From: Amycolatopsis coloradensis
GTDB taxonomy: Bacteria; Actinomycetota; Actinomycetes; Mycobacteriales; Pseudonocardiaceae
Assembly (NCBI RefSeq): GCF_001953865.1
Contig: NZ_MQUQ01000005.1
Location: forward strand, 197,401-261,400
Length of the DNA: 64,000 nucleotides
Direction of reading: 5' to 3'
Shown: piece after piece, positions 1 to 8,797 of the stretch
Numbering within the stretch: the stretch's first letter is position 1
How the letters are laid out: each line of letters begins with the position of its first letter
The notes under the pieces: generated by a model
The model's input: only the letters and a program-made list of their open reading frames with translations
What the model was told of the DNA's origin: nothing
Database searches by the model: none
Program-made: the position numbers and the translations under genes

Positions 1-173
1 CGCTGCGGGAGTTCTGCGAGGGGAAGCTGGCGCGCTACAAGATCCCGCGCTACGTCCACGTCGTCGAGGATTTCCCGATGACGGTGACCGGCAAGGTGCG
101 CAAGGTCGAAATGCGGGAGCGAGCGATCGGCATCCTCGGACTGGAGGCGGCGGCCTCGGTCCGACACGCTTGA
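1..173 (+). CDS. C-terminal end of AMP-dependent acyl-CoA synthetase (partial)
   Basis: The last 57 residues of an ANL-superfamily acyl-CoA ligase enter from the left edge; the codons in frame begin at base 3 and end at TGA 171-173. The fragment carries the end of the mobile C-terminal AMP-binding domain, with the motif FPMTVTGKVRK, whose TGK lysine is the catalytic lysine that aligns acyl-AMP during adenylation. The wording around it (ARYKIPRYVHVVEDFPMT) is typical of fatty-acid CoA ligases. Substrate cannot be judged from this piece. Confidence 0.8.
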   Translation, partial: LREFCEGKLARYKIPRYVHVVEDFPMTVTGKVRKVEMRERAIGILGLEAAASVRHA

Positions 174-268
174 CACTTCAAGGCAACCTGTCACAGCGCT
201 GAGGCGTGTTCTTGGTGCGGCAGGAAGTTCCGCAGAGCGCGGGACGGTGGGGGCCGCCTAGGGGAAAC

Positions 269-1414
269 ATGTCCATCCACCAGGGTAAACGTCTACTGGC
301 CACGCTCGCGGTGGCCGCGGCTCTTCCGCTCTCCCTTCCCGCGGTCGCGAGCGCGGCGGCGGGCCCGGTCGATCTCGGTCTCCTGCCCGGTGACGAGCTG
401 ACGACGGTGACGGCGGTCGGCGACCGCGGGCAGCTCGTCGGGGAGTCCTGCGGCACCGAGCCGCACACACATTTCTGCACGGCGGTGAAATGGGACCGGA
501 CCGGCCGGATCTCCGTGCTGCCGTCACTGGGCGGCGGTTTCGGCTCGCCGAAAGCGATCAACGGGACCGGGGTGGCCGTCGGCAACTCGACCGGACGGGA
601 CCTGAGCACGCGGGCCGTGCGCTGGTCGCCGGACGGCGCGATCACCGAACTGCCCGCGTCGCCGGGCGGCCGGACCTGGGAGGCGACGGGGATCAGCACG
701 CTCGGCGTCATCGTCGGATCGGGTCAGGACGCCGGCAGCCGTCAGCACGGGCTGCGCTGGGACCCGTCCGGGAACGTCACGGTGCTCGCCGCCCCGCCGG
801 TGGCGGGCAACTACCACGCGACCGCGATCAGCCGTGACGGGCGGTTCATCGCCGGGCAGCTCCACGGCGACGACGGCCTGCGCCGGGTCCTGCGCTGGGA
901 CGCGTCCGGCGCGGTCACCATGTTCGCCTCCACCGAGGACAGCTGGTTCGGCGAGCTGAACGCCTCCGGCGAGATCGTCGGCAGGACCACGGTCAACGAC
1001 CGGTACGCGGCGGTGAAGTGGACCGCGGACGGCCGCATGACCGAACTCGGCTGGCTGAACTCATACGCCACGGAGGCACTGGGGCTCAACGGTTCCGGGG
1101 TCTCGGTGGGAATGGGCTACGTCGATTCCCCGAGCGGTTCCCTTCCCGCTCCGGTGCGCTGGGCGAGTGACGGGACGATGACGCTGCTGTCCGGTACCGA
1201 CGGCCAGGCCGAAGACATCGACCCGCGGGGCCGGATCGTCGGTCGCGCGGGCAACGCCGCGCTCTGGGACGCGAACGGGGTGCGGACCGACCTCGGAACG
1301 CTGCCGGGCGGCGGTTTCAGCCGCGCGCAGCTGATCGGTCCCGACGGGACGATCGCGGGCGGCGCGGTCGCCGCGGACGGCAACTGGCACGCCGTCTACT
1401 GGCCCGCGAGGTAG
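269..1414 (+). CDS. Secreted HAF-repeat (beta-propeller-like) protein
   Basis: A 381-residue exported protein. I take the start at ATG 269 because it follows a GGGGAAA ribosome-binding site and begins a clear Sec signal peptide (MSIHQGKRLLATLAVAAALP, cleavage near ASAAA); an in-frame ATG at 206 would add 21 residues ahead of it. The mature part is built of about seven repeats of roughly 45-50 residues with a recurring pattern: V-R/K-W, then DG, then T-L-P or T-x-L, then G-x-x-V-G. This matches the 'extracellular repeat, HAF family' and suggests a propeller-like fold. No catalytic motif is visible, so the role is unknown. It is convergent with the R2lox gene, 13 bp away. Confidence 0.75.
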   Translation: MSIHQGKRLLATLAVAAALPLSLPAVASAAAGPVDLGLLPGDELTTVTAVGDRGQLVGESCGTEPHTHFCTAVKWDRTGRISVLPSLGGGFGSPKAINGTGVAVGNSTGRDLSTRAVRWSPDGAITELPASPGGRTWEATGISTLGVIVGSGQDAGSRQHGLRWDPSGNVTVLAAPPVAGNYHATAISRDGRFIAGQLHGDDGLRRVLRWDASGAVTMFASTEDSWFGELNASGEIVGRTTVNDRYAAVKWTADGRMTELGWLNSYATEALGLNGSGVSVGMGYVDSPSGSLPAPVRWASDGTMTLLSGTDGQAEDIDPRGRIVGRAGNAALWDANGVRTDLGTLPGGGFSRAQLIGPDGTIAGGAVAADGNWHAVYWPAR

Positions 1415-1427
1415 GTCCCGGAACGCG

Positions 1428-2399
1428 CTAAGCCGTCGCAGCGGCCGCGGCCGCTGCGATCGCCTTCGCGTCTTCTTCGCCGAAGGTCTCTTCGAGGTTC
1501 TCCGGTGAGTAGTCGAGGTCGATCCGCTCCACCGGCATCCCGCGCGCGGACTCGATCGCGCCGAGCCGCCGCTGCGCCCGGTCGGCCGCGTACTGGATGA
1601 TCTCCTCCGGCTCGTTGTCGAACGGGACCTCCTCGAACTGGTCCTGCACCCACTGGATCATGTGGAGCGCGTGGGGAAGCAGCTCACCCATGCGTTGCTG
1701 CACCGCGTCCCAGAGCGAGTCGTCGGCGGCGACGTGGCGGCGGCAGGTGAAGGTGCCCCAGGCCATGTGACGGCGTTCGTCGTCTCCGATGCGGCGCACG
1801 AGTTCCTGCATCCCCGGCAGGATGTCGTGTTGCGTGCAGATCAGCTGCCACGAGTAGTAGCCGGTCAGCGCGAGGCTGCCTTCGACGACGTGGTTGTAGG
1901 TGACACTCGCGCGGATCTGGTTGAGCGGACTGGGATCGTCCTCCAGCGCCCGCAGCGACCGCGGTAGCTCTTCGTAGAAAAGCTTGCGGTAGTGGGGATT
2001 CTCGGCGACGTACGGATGCAGGTCCTCGGTCAGCCCGACGGCGTCCATCCAGCGCCGGAACACCTCGGTGTGCTTGGCCTCTTCGAAACAGAACTGCGTC
2101 AGGTACATCTCGTCGCCGAACCGGCCGGTCGCGGACATCGCCCGCATGAACGGCTGGATGTCTTCGGTGACAGCTTCTTCCCCCGCGATGAACTGCGCCA
2201 CGAGGTACGTCGCCGATCGCCGCTGCTCCGGGTTCAGGGTTTCCCAGCCCTCGCGTTCACGGGAGAAGTCGATGTCGGCGGGATTCCAGAACTTCTCGTT
2301 GCCCTTGACGAACAGCCGCAGCGGGAACGAGTCCCAGTTCAGCCCGCCCTTGCGCAGTGAGGAAAAACCGGTGCGCAGCTCCGAGAGCGTGTCGGTCAT
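1428..2399 (-). CDS. R2-like ligand-binding oxidase (R2lox, Mn/Fe)
   Basis: A 323-residue ferritin-fold protein related to ribonucleotide reductase R2 but of the R2lox group (M. tuberculosis Rv0233 type), which assembles a Mn/Fe cofactor and binds a fatty-acid-like ligand. All six metal ligands are readable: E74 (GEEAVT), E107 and H110 (FEEAKH), E173 (VVEGS), E208 and H211 (DDERRH). V77 and Y168, the residues forming the tyrosine-valine ether crosslink in characterised R2lox, are both present; every one of these positions is offset by exactly +6 from the mycobacterial numbering as I recall it. The in vivo substrate of the family is unknown. The ATG start overlaps the stop of the TetR gene (ATGA), so the two are co-translated. 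Confidence 0.93.
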   Translation of the reverse strand: MTDTLSELRTGFSSLRKGGLNWDSFPLRLFVKGNEKFWNPADIDFSREREGWETLNPEQRRSATYLVAQFIAGEEAVTEDIQPFMRAMSATGRFGDEMYLTQFCFEEAKHTEVFRRWMDAVGLTEDLHPYVAENPHYRKLFYEELPRSLRALEDDPSPLNQIRASVTYNHVVEGSLALTGYYSWQLICTQHDILPGMQELVRRIGDDERRHMAWGTFTCRRHVAADDSLWDAVQQRMGELLPHALHMIQWVQDQFEEVPFDNEPEEIIQYAADRAQRRLGAIESARGMPVERIDLDYSPENLEETFGEEDAKAIAAAAAAATA

Positions 2400-3007
2400 G
2401 ACGTCCCCTTCGAATCGGTGATCAGCGCCCGGATGGCGGGCGCCAGCACGGCGACGACGGATGCCGCCGCCTCGTCGGCCGAATGCGTCGGCATGACGAG
2501 GTGGGACAGGGAAAGCCGCACGACGGTCTCCGCCAGGAGCGTGGCGGACCCCGCCGGAAGCGACGGCTCGAACTCGCGGTACTGCCCGGCCGTGACCTCG
2601 GTGGCGACGGTCAGGATCGGTTCGCCCCTGGTGGTGAGCAACGGCAAGAGGTCTTCACCGGCCCCGGTCCCCAGCGCGGTGGCGACGAGACGGTTCTCGC
2701 GGGCGTGCTCGATCGTGTAGACGACGGCCTCGCGGATCCCGCCGAGGAGGTCTTGTGCGTCCTCGACGCGCAGCCGGATGCCGTCCAGGAACTCCGATGT
2801 CGTCCGGAGCACGACGGCCTGGGCGAGCGCGGCCTTGTTGCCGAACTCGTTGTAGACGGTCTGCCTGCTCACCCCGGCGTGCGCGGCGACGTCCGCCATC
2901 CGCAGCGTCGTGAAGCCGCGCTCGGCGAGCAGTTCGGTGGCGGCGTCGAGGAGGGCCTCCCGCAGAGAGGCCTTGGTCCGATCGGAGAAGCTCGTGATCT
3001 CGCCCAC
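2396..3007 (-). CDS. TetR-family regulator upstream of R2lox
   Basis: A 203-residue TetR-type repressor. The open frame extends to 3553, but that part is antisense to the HAD gene; the family N-terminus begins at the GTG at 3007 ([20 protein letters not shown]). The helix-turn-helix follows at about residues 30-55 ([20 protein letters not shown]); the C-terminal ligand-binding part is unassigned. Its stop overlaps the start of R2lox by 4 bp, so both share an operon. It is divergent from the HAD gene, and the 93-bp spacer holds a dyad of TTGACA half-sites that is a good candidate for its operator. Confidence 0.88.
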   Translation of the reverse strand: MGEITSFSDRTKASLREALLDAATELLAERGFTTLRMADVAAHAGVSRQTVYNEFGNKAALAQAVVLRTTSEFLDGIRLRVEDAQDLLGGIREAVVYTIEHARENRLVATALGTGAGEDLLPLLTTRGEPILTVATEVTAGQYREFEPSLPAGSATLLAETVVRLSLSHLVMPTHSADEAAASVVAVLAPAIRALITDSKGTS

Positions 3008-3015
3008 ACCCCAGC

Positions 3016-3050
3016 TTGACACAGAACGCGCCCATGTCAAAGAAGTTGAC
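3016..3050. promoter_or_regulatory. Candidate TetR operator cluster (TTGAC dyads)
   Basis: Between the divergent TetR and HAD genes lie TTGACA (3016-3021), its inverse TGTCAA (3035-3040), and a further TTGAC (3046-3050). The last pair forms a perfect GTCAA-N5-TTGAC palindrome. The position just upstream of the TetR/R2lox operon and the symmetry suit an autoregulatory TetR site. TTGACA also resembles a -35 element, so promoter and operator may overlap. Confidence 0.45.
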
Positions 3051-3100
3051 GAGTACCTGTCCGATGTAAATCTGTCGGTGGTGGCGGCTACCGTGGCGAT

Positions 3101-3754
3101 GTGGGCATCACCGTGGGGTTCGACCTCGACATGACACTGATCGATCCGCGGCCGGGCATGGTCGCGGTGATGAACGCGCTCGGCGTGGAATCCGGTCTGC
3201 CGCTGGACGGCGAGTTCTTCGCGGCCAACCTCGGCCCGCCCCTCGACGACAGCCTGCGCGGGTTCGGGGCACCGGAAGCGCGCATCCCGGAACTGGTGAC
3301 GCGGTTCCGCGCGATGTACCCGGAGACCGTCGTGCCGGTGACGGTGGCGCTGCCAGGCGCGGCCGAAGCACTGCACGCGGTCCGCGAAGCGGGCGGGCGC
3401 ACCGTCGTCGTCACCGGGAAGTACGGGCCCAACGCGAAACTGCACTTGGACGCCCTCGGTCTCGAGGTCGACGTCCTGGTCGGAGAGCTGTGGTCGACAC
3501 AGAAGGCGGCCGCGCTCACCGAGCACGGCGCCAGTGTCTACGTGGGGGACCACCTGGGCGACGTCCGCGGCGCGCTGGCGGCGGGCGCGGTACCCGTCGG
3601 GGTCACGACGGGCCCGTGCACCAAGGCCGAGCTGCTCGCGGAAGGGGCCGACGTGGTGTTCGACTCCCTGACCGAGTTCCCCGGCTGGTTCAGCTCTTTC
3701 GGCGAGCCTCGCGAACCAGCGCGATCAGGCCGAGGGCAAGACCCAGCGGAGTGA
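3101..3754 (+). CDS. HAD-superfamily hydrolase (phosphoglycolate phosphatase-like)
   Basis: A 217-residue phosphatase-like protein starting at GTG 3101. Motif I is DLDMT (D8 nucleophile, D10 acid/base), motif II is VVTGK near residue 107, and motif IV is GDHLGD near residue 149, which coordinates Mg2+. A helical cap (about residues 20-80) lies between motifs I and II, as in subfamily I HAD enzymes. The substrate is unknown. The 3' end overlaps the convergent small membrane protein gene by 65 bp. Confidence 0.85.
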   Translation: MGITVGFDLDMTLIDPRPGMVAVMNALGVESGLPLDGEFFAANLGPPLDDSLRGFGAPEARIPELVTRFRAMYPETVVPVTVALPGAAEALHAVREAGGRTVVVTGKYGPNAKLHLDALGLEVDVLVGELWSTQKAAALTEHGASVYVGDHLGDVRGALAAGAVPVGVTTGPCTKAELLAEGADVVFDSLTEFPGWFSSFGEPREPARSGRGQDPAE

Positions 3755-3935
3755 TCACGCCCGCCGCGGCGGACAGCCACACCGGCAAGTTCTCCAGCCC
3801 GGCCGCGAACAGGACGAACACGGCTGTGACGGCGATCATGCCGATCGCGAACAGGCCGATGCCCACGCGCATGAGGACGGGTTTGCCGGGCTTTTCGGGG
3901 ACGGCCACGGCGGCCTCCTTTGCTGCGGTCTCCAT
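3690..3935 (-). CDS. Small two-helix membrane protein
   Basis: An 81-residue protein if started at ATG 3935 ([19 protein letters not shown]); an upstream ATG at 3971 is possible but adds a sequence with no membrane character. Two hydrophobic segments (about residues 22-43 and 48-70) are separated by a short LENLPVW loop, and the protein ends in a basic tail (REARRKS). No named family is recognised. Its 3' end overlaps the convergent HAD gene, and I would expect a weakly expressed accessory membrane protein. Confidence 0.68.
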   Translation of the reverse strand: METAAKEAAVAVPEKPGKPVLMRVGIGLFAIGMIAVTAVFVLFAAGLENLPVWLSAAAGVITPLGLALGLIALVREARRKS

Positions 3936-4067
3936 GAAGCAGAGGGTATCCGCCGGTATCGGCTTCTCCACAGGGCGTGTGTCGGGATACGCTTAGGGGA
4001 CGCGCGCCCTGGGTACGCCCCCGGGCGCGTTCGTTGTGAGCGGGACAGCAAAGGATTGGTGAGAGAA

Positions 4068-4454
4068 GTGCCGACCGGCAAGGTCAAGTGGTACGACGCG
4101 GAGAAGGGTTTCGGTTTCGTCACCCAGGATGGGGGCGCCGACGTCTACATCCGTAAAGCCGCGCTGCCGCAGGGCGTCGAAGGGCTCAAGGCGGGCCAGC
4201 GCCTCGAGTTCGGTGTCGCCGACGGCCGCCGCGGCCCTCAAGCGCTCTCTGTCCGCTTGCTGGACCCGCCGCCCTCGGTCGCCGAGGCGCGCCGCCGTCC
4301 CGCCGAGGAGCTGCACGGGCTCATCGAGGACATGATCAAGCTGCTCGAGCTCAAGGTGCAGCCGGACCTGCGGCGCAACCGCTACCCGGACCGCAAGAAC
4401 ACCAAGCAGATCGCCGAGATCATGCGCGCCGTCGCCCGGGACCTCGATCCCTGA
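4068..4454 (+). CDS. cspB: Cold-shock domain protein, CspB type with C-terminal extension
   Basis: A 128-residue nucleic-acid-binding protein. Residues 1-66 are a cold-shock OB-fold with RNP1 (KGFGFV) and an RNP2-like DVYI segment. The C-terminal half ([14 protein letters not shown], then [11 protein letters not shown]) is the helical extension of the mycobacterial CspB (Rv0871) type rather than the compact 67-residue CspA. The start is chosen at GTG 4068 ([10 protein letters not shown]) to match the family N-terminus; an AAAGGA lies 12 nt upstream, and GTG 4059 and TTG 4056 are alternatives. It opens the conserved mycobacteria-like gene order. Family A palindromes follow its stop. Confidence 0.9.
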   Translation: MPTGKVKWYDAEKGFGFVTQDGGADVYIRKAALPQGVEGLKAGQRLEFGVADGRRGPQALSVRLLDPPPSVAEARRRPAEELHGLIEDMIKLLELKVQPDLRRNRYPDRKNTKQIAEIMRAVARDLDP

Positions 4455-4470
4455 TCGGCGCCCTTGCCGG

Positions 4471-4526
4471 TGTTATGAACGGTCCGTTCATAACAAATCC
4501 TTGTAATGAACGGACCGTTCATAACA
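4471..4526. repeat. Intergenic palindrome, family A copy 1 (tandem pair)
   Basis: Two 25-bp palindromes stand side by side. The first (4471-4495) has perfect 12-bp arms, TGTTATGAACGG and CCGTTCATAACA, around one base. The second (4502-4526) is the same with one mismatch. The two units are also complementary to each other, so the locus can form two small hairpins or one long one. It lies 16 bp after cspB and about 100 bp after the end of the convergent DUF2771 gene. A second copy of the family is at 43057-43113. Confidence 0.85.
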
Positions 4527-4631
4527 GAGCCGTCGTCGGGTCCGAGGCACGCCAGGTGCCTCAAGATCCCCCGCGGCCCCGCGAGACCGGACCCGCCGGT
4601 GGCCCCACCAGTCACTCGCGGCCAGGTGAAC

Positions 4632-5114
4632 TCAAAGGGTCGACGGCTCGACCTGGAGCGACCAGATCGCCGTGGTGACCGCTTCCGCGTCCTCCGGACG
4701 CCCCGTCTGGCTGATCACCGAAGCCTGCGCCACCTCGACGACGAGGATCTGGTCGTCGGGCCGGGGTGTCGTCACGGTGTAGGCGAACCGGTCCAGCGAC
4801 GTGATGATGTCCTGCTTCAGTTCCTGCGGCTCACCTTGGCCGTTCACGTACTGCACGGTGACCTTCCACGGCGATTCCGCGATCCCGCTCGGCACCGAGA
4901 TCTGCACCGGTTTCCCCGGCCGGACGCGCAGTTTGCCCGCGGCGTCGGGTTTGGTGGTGCACTGGGCGCTCGCGATGTCGCAGGACGCCAGCGGGGTGAC
5001 GTTCACCGTCTCCCCGTCGGCGAAGAAGGTCACCTCTTCGGGGCCGGGGGCCGAGCAGCCGGCCACCACGAAACCACCCGCCGCGAGCAGGGCCAAGATA
5101 CGAAGTCGCCGCAT
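4632..5114 (-). CDS. DUF2771-family lipoprotein
   Basis: A 160-residue exported lipoprotein. The start is placed at ATG 5114, giving an Arg-rich N-terminus (MRRLRILALLAAGG) and a lipobox VAGC with C20. The mature part is predicted mostly beta, with a Cys pair (CDIASAQC) that could form a disulfide. It matches the actinobacterial DUF2771 family (Rv0875c type) and, as in mycobacteria, lies directly downstream of an MFS transporter, here with a 10-bp gap. Function is unknown; the conserved pairing suggests a partner of that transporter. Confidence 0.85.
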   Translation of the reverse strand: MRRLRILALLAAGGFVVAGCSAPGPEEVTFFADGETVNVTPLASCDIASAQCTTKPDAAGKLRVRPGKPVQISVPSGIAESPWKVTVQYVNGQGEPQELKQDIITSLDRFAYTVTTPRPDDQILVVEVAQASVISQTGRPEDAEAVTTAIWSLQVEPSTL

Positions 5115-5124
5115 ACGGTGAAGA

Positions 5125-7044
5125 TTACGAGCCCGGCCGCCACCGGGAGTCACCGGCCTCCGACGGAAGGGGTGATTCGCTGGTCGGCTCGGGGCGCAGC
5201 GGCCGGTCGCCGCCGAGACCCGGGATCAGCGAGGTCCCGCGCCGGACCATGAACGTCTGGATGAAGCCGAAGGCCAGCAGGATCGACAGCACGAGGAAGC
5301 CGATCCAGTACGTCGGCGGCAGCAGCAGGCCGACGGCGCCGCCGAAGCACCAGGCCATCTGCAGCACGGTCTCGGACCGCCCGAACGCCGAAGCGCGAGA
5401 CTCTTCCGGCAGGTCTTCCTGGATGACGGCGTCGAGACTGATCTTCGCCAGCGCGCTGGCGGTCGCGCCGACGAGCGCGACGATTGCCGCCGTCGCCAGC
5501 CCGGCCGCCACGGTGGCGATGATCGCGATGCCCAAACAGGCTCCGACACAGGCCAGGATCACTTGATCCGGTTTGCCGAAGTGCAGCCGCGAGCCCAGCG
5601 CGTTCCCCAGGAAACCACCGGCGCCCGCCGCGGCGCCGATGAGGCCGAGCAGCAGCAACTGGTCGAACGGGCTCTGCCCGCTGCCCTCGGCCTGCGCCTT
5701 CACCGCGAACGCGGAGAACATCATCAGGAAACCGGTCAGCACGCGGACGGTGCCGTTGCCCCACAGCGAGATGACGATCTGCCGTCCCATCGGCTGCCGC
5801 TGTTTCTTGATCCGCCGTTCGGGATGAGCGGACAGCGAAGCCGGGACCTCGCCCTCGGTCTTCTCGACCCACGACGGGATCCGCATCGACTGCACGGCGG
5901 CCGCGACGCAGATCAGCATGGTGAACCACAGCGCGCCCTGTGAGCCCCAGATCGCGTTGACCCCGCTCGCCAGCGCGCCGAACACGCCGGCGGCGACCAG
6001 GCCGAACACGGTGAGCCGGGCGTTCGTCTTCGAAAGGGTGATCTCGGGTGGCAGCACCCGGGGGGTCATCGCCGCCTTGAGCACGGTGAACGACTTCGAC
6101 AGCACCATCATGCCCAGCGCCGCCGGGTACAGGAGCCAGTCGTCGAAGTGCAGTGCCATCACGATCGCCATCAGTGCCTGACCGGCCGAAGACACGCACA
6201 TCGCGAGTCTGCGGCCGCGCTGGATCTTGTCCAGTGCCGGGCCGATCACCGGCGCCACCAGCGCGAACGGGGCGATCGTGATGAGCAGGTAGAGCGCGAC
6301 CTTCCCCTTGCTCTCCCCGCTGGTGGCGGCGAAGAACAGGGTGTTGGCCAGTGCGATCGCCATCGCGGCGTCGCTGGCGTAGTTCAGCATCACCGCGTAC
6401 GTCAGCGAAGTCAGCCCCGATTTGTCGGCGCCGTCCGCCTTCGTCGCGCGCTGGAACGCGCCGACGGCCTGCCCGGTGAGCTGACGGCTGCGCATCGCCG
6501 CGACCCGGGTGACCGTGATCTTCTTCGGCAGCTTCGGCATCGCGCCCGCCCGCGGCGGGACAGCCGTCGTCGGATGCTCCTGCGGCACTTCCTCGGCTCC
6601 GCGTGGCTCGCCCGCGTAGCCGCCGGTGTCGTAGTGCTCGTACTCGCCACTACCCGGCGGCCGCTCGTCGTAGAACCCACCGGGACGACGCCGGACGGGT
6701 TCGGTCTGCCGCTGCGAAGGATCGGGATACGGCCGCGCGCCACGCGGCGGTGTCCGAGGCGGAGGCTGGTGGTGCCCCATCGGGATCGCGCCGGTGCGCG
6801 CCTCGTCGGCGGTCGGCCCGGCCGGATACGGCTGGTACTGCGGGTGGGGCTGTGGCTGGGGGCGGGGCGGGACCGGCGGCACCGGCTGCTGGTCGACCCG
6901 GGTCGGCGGCGGCGCGGACCAGCTGCGCGCCTGGGACGCGCCGGGCTCCGGCGTCCACTTCCGCTTGCTCTTGCGGCCGCGCTCCTTACCCGACCGGCCG
7001 GAACGCGTGCCGTCGGGTTTGGAGTTCGAGCCGAAGATTCCCAC
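5125..7044 (-). CDS. MFS transporter with long disordered N-terminus (Rv0876c type)
   Basis: A 639-residue membrane protein. Residues 1-170 are hydrophilic, rich in Pro, Gln, Arg and Tyr and probably disordered in the cytoplasm. From about residue 210 a 12-helix major-facilitator core follows, with a basic central loop near residue 410 (HPERRIKKQRQPMGRQ). The start is GTG 7044, with AGGA 7 nt upstream. It resembles the conserved actinobacterial protein Rv0876c and keeps the same downstream DUF2771 neighbour. Substrate is unknown. Upstream, in the same direction and 51 bp away, is the cyclotransferase gene. Confidence 0.88.
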   Translation of the reverse strand: MGIFGSNSKPDGTRSGRSGKERGRKSKRKWTPEPGASQARSWSAPPPTRVDQQPVPPVPPRPQPQPHPQYQPYPAGPTADEARTGAIPMGHHQPPPRTPPRGARPYPDPSQRQTEPVRRRPGGFYDERPPGSGEYEHYDTGGYAGEPRGAEEVPQEHPTTAVPPRAGAMPKLPKKITVTRVAAMRSRQLTGQAVGAFQRATKADGADKSGLTSLTYAVMLNYASDAAMAIALANTLFFAATSGESKGKVALYLLITIAPFALVAPVIGPALDKIQRGRRLAMCVSSAGQALMAIVMALHFDDWLLYPAALGMMVLSKSFTVLKAAMTPRVLPPEITLSKTNARLTVFGLVAAGVFGALASGVNAIWGSQGALWFTMLICVAAAVQSMRIPSWVEKTEGEVPASLSAHPERRIKKQRQPMGRQIVISLWGNGTVRVLTGFLMMFSAFAVKAQAEGSGQSPFDQLLLLGLIGAAAGAGGFLGNALGSRLHFGKPDQVILACVGACLGIAIIATVAAGLATAAIVALVGATASALAKISLDAVIQEDLPEESRASAFGRSETVLQMAWCFGGAVGLLLPPTYWIGFLVLSILLAFGFIQTFMVRRGTSLIPGLGGDRPLRPEPTSESPLPSEAGDSRWRPGS

Positions 7045-7095
7045 CCTTCAATCCTGCCTTACCCGGGACCCGCCGTGCGCGCTTACCACTGCTTT

Positions 7096-7860
7096 CTAGG
7101 CAGCGGGGACGAACTTCACCCGGAACATCTTGGGCCAAAGCTTGCCGGTGAGCAGGAACTCGCCGGTGCCGGGCACCGCCGCGATGCCGTTCAGGACGTC
7201 GGCGGAGCTTCGTTCGTCGGGAGTGAGGAGCCCCGACGCGTCGATCTCGCCGGTGACCCGCCCGGACGCGGCGTCGATCCGCAGGATCTTGTCCGTCTGC
7301 CAGACGTTCGCGTACACCGAGTCCCCGACGCACTCCAGTTCGTTCAGCTGGTCACGCCCGACATCGACGCTGCCTGTCGGCGCGAAGGACACGGGATCGC
7401 GGAACGTCAGCTTCGACGAGCCGTCGCTCATCACCAGCCGCCCGTCGTGGTGGCACAGGCCCCAGCCCTCGCCCGTGTAGTCGACGCGCCTGCGTTCGGC
7501 CAGCGTCTTGGCGTCGCGTTCGATCGCGACGCCGTCCCTCCAGGTGATCTGCCAGGCCGTCGCACCGAGCACGGTGATGCCTTCGCCGAACAGCCTCGGC
7601 AGTTCCTGGCGAACCGATGGCGCCGCGCCCGCGGGCCCGGCCCGCATCGACGACTTCCCGGCCAGGCCGGTCCCTTCGTACAGCGTCTTGCCGGAGAACT
7701 CGAGGCCCTGGGTGAAGGCGGTCGCGTCATGGGGCAGGAACGAAAGGACGCGCACCTCGAGTTTCTCCGGCGCGGGCGGGGCGGCGCCGCTCACCGGCGC
7801 GGCGGCGCAGCCACCGAGGACGGCGGCCAGCAGGAGCGAGGTGGTCATCAGCGTGCGCAC
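7096..7860 (-). CDS. Glutaminyl-peptide cyclotransferase (plant/bacterial type) lipoprotein
   Basis: A 254-residue secreted protein. GTG 7860 gives VRTLMTTSLLLAAVLGGC, a lipoprotein signal with lipobox LGGC (C18); ATG 7848 is an alternative. The rest fits the beta-propeller glutamine cyclotransferase family, which forms N-terminal pyroglutamate: HDATAFTQGLEF, LYEGTG, GEGWGLCHHDGRLVMSDGS, LNELECVGDSVYANVWQTD, and LNGIAAVPGTGEFLLTGKLW are hallmark blades. Likely extracytoplasmic. It is divergent from DUF3027 and may share a transcript with the MFS gene. Confidence 0.85.
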   Translation of the reverse strand: MRTLMTTSLLLAAVLGGCAAAPVSGAAPPAPEKLEVRVLSFLPHDATAFTQGLEFSGKTLYEGTGLAGKSSMRAGPAGAAPSVRQELPRLFGEGITVLGATAWQITWRDGVAIERDAKTLAERRRVDYTGEGWGLCHHDGRLVMSDGSSKLTFRDPVSFAPTGSVDVGRDQLNELECVGDSVYANVWQTDKILRIDAASGRVTGEIDASGLLTPDERSSADVLNGIAAVPGTGEFLLTGKLWPKMFRVKFVPAA

Positions 7861-7909
7861 GCGGACAGCCTGACACGGCTCGCGATATCGCGTGCGGCAG
7901 AATGGGGGC

Positions 7910-8797
7910 ATGACCCTGCTGTTGACCCTGGACGACGGCTCTATCCAGCGCAAACTCGCCGAGGCGGTCGATCTCGCCCGCGCCGCGGTGCTGGAGGACG
8001 CCGGTGCCGAGCAGGTCGGCGCGCACGTCGGCGTCGACCGGGAGGACGCGGTTTCCGCGAGCCACCTGTTCGAGGCGACCGTGTCGGGTTATCGAGGTTG
8101 GCGCTGGTCGGTCACGGTCGCGCTCGCCGGCGAGGCGGAGCCGATCACGGTCAGCGAGGTCGTGCTGATCCCGGGCCCGGAAGCGCGGGTCGCCCCGGCG
8201 TGGGTGCCGTGGGATCGCCGCGTCCAGGCCGGTGACCTCGGGGTCGGCGACATCTTCCCGGTGGAGAAGGACGACCCCCGGCTCGCCCCGGCGTACCTGG
8301 CGTCCGACGACCCCGCGGTCGAAGAGGTGGCCATGGAGACCGGTCTCGGCCGGATCCACGTGCTTTCCCGGTACGGCAGGCTCGACGCCGCCGCCCGCTG
8401 GCACGACGGCGAATTCGGCCCGCGGTCGGACATGGCGCGCAGCGCGCCGGACGTCTGCGGCAGTTGCGGGTTCTTCGTGTCGCTCGCGGGGTCGCTCAGC
8501 GCGGCCTTCGGCGCGTGCACCAATGACATCTCCCCGGCGGACGGCCACGTCGTCGACGTCGCGTACGGCTGCGGCGCGCACTCCGAGATCGAGGTCGAGG
8601 TGACCTCGTCGGTGCCGGTGGCGGAACTGGTCTACGACGACTCGCTGATCGACTTCGAGTCCGCTCCTGAGGCTCCCGCCGAGCCCGAGCCCGCCGAGGT
8701 CCAGCCGGAGGTCGAGCCCGAGGCCGCCGCCCCGTCCGCCGAGACGGAGACCGCCGACGAAGCTCAGGTCGAAGCCGAAAGCGCCAGTGAGCACTGA
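7910..8797 (+). CDS. DUF3027 protein with four-Cys/His putative zinc site
   Basis: A 295-residue actinobacterial DUF3027 protein (Rv0877 type). The start is ATG 7910 behind a GGGGG tract; an in-frame GTG at 7892 is less likely. Residues 183-224 contain C183-x2-C186, C203, and C221-x2-H224, a plausible zinc-binding arrangement around a GFF...SLSAAFGAC core. The C-terminal 60 residues are acidic and Ala/Glu/Pro-rich and probably disordered. Its last codons overlap the start of the sacsin-like gene by 11 bp, implying coupled translation. Function is unknown. Confidence 0.87.
   Translation: MTLLLTLDDGSIQRKLAEAVDLARAAVLEDAGAEQVGAHVGVDREDAVSASHLFEATVSGYRGWRWSVTVALAGEAEPITVSEVVLIPGPEARVAPAWVPWDRRVQAGDLGVGDIFPVEKDDPRLAPAYLASDDPAVEEVAMETGLGRIHVLSRYGRLDAAARWHDGEFGPRSDMARSAPDVCGSCGFFVSLAGSLSAAFGACTNDISPADGHVVDVAYGCGAHSEIEVEVTSSVPVAELVYDDSLIDFESAPEAPAEPEPAEVQPEVEPEAAAPSAETETADEAQVEAESASEH

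Noticed and set aside
3008..3553. N-terminal extension of the R2lox-linked TetR up to ATG 3553
   Set aside because: The added ~180 residues are antisense to the HAD gene and unlike TetR; the family N-terminus starts at GTG 3007.
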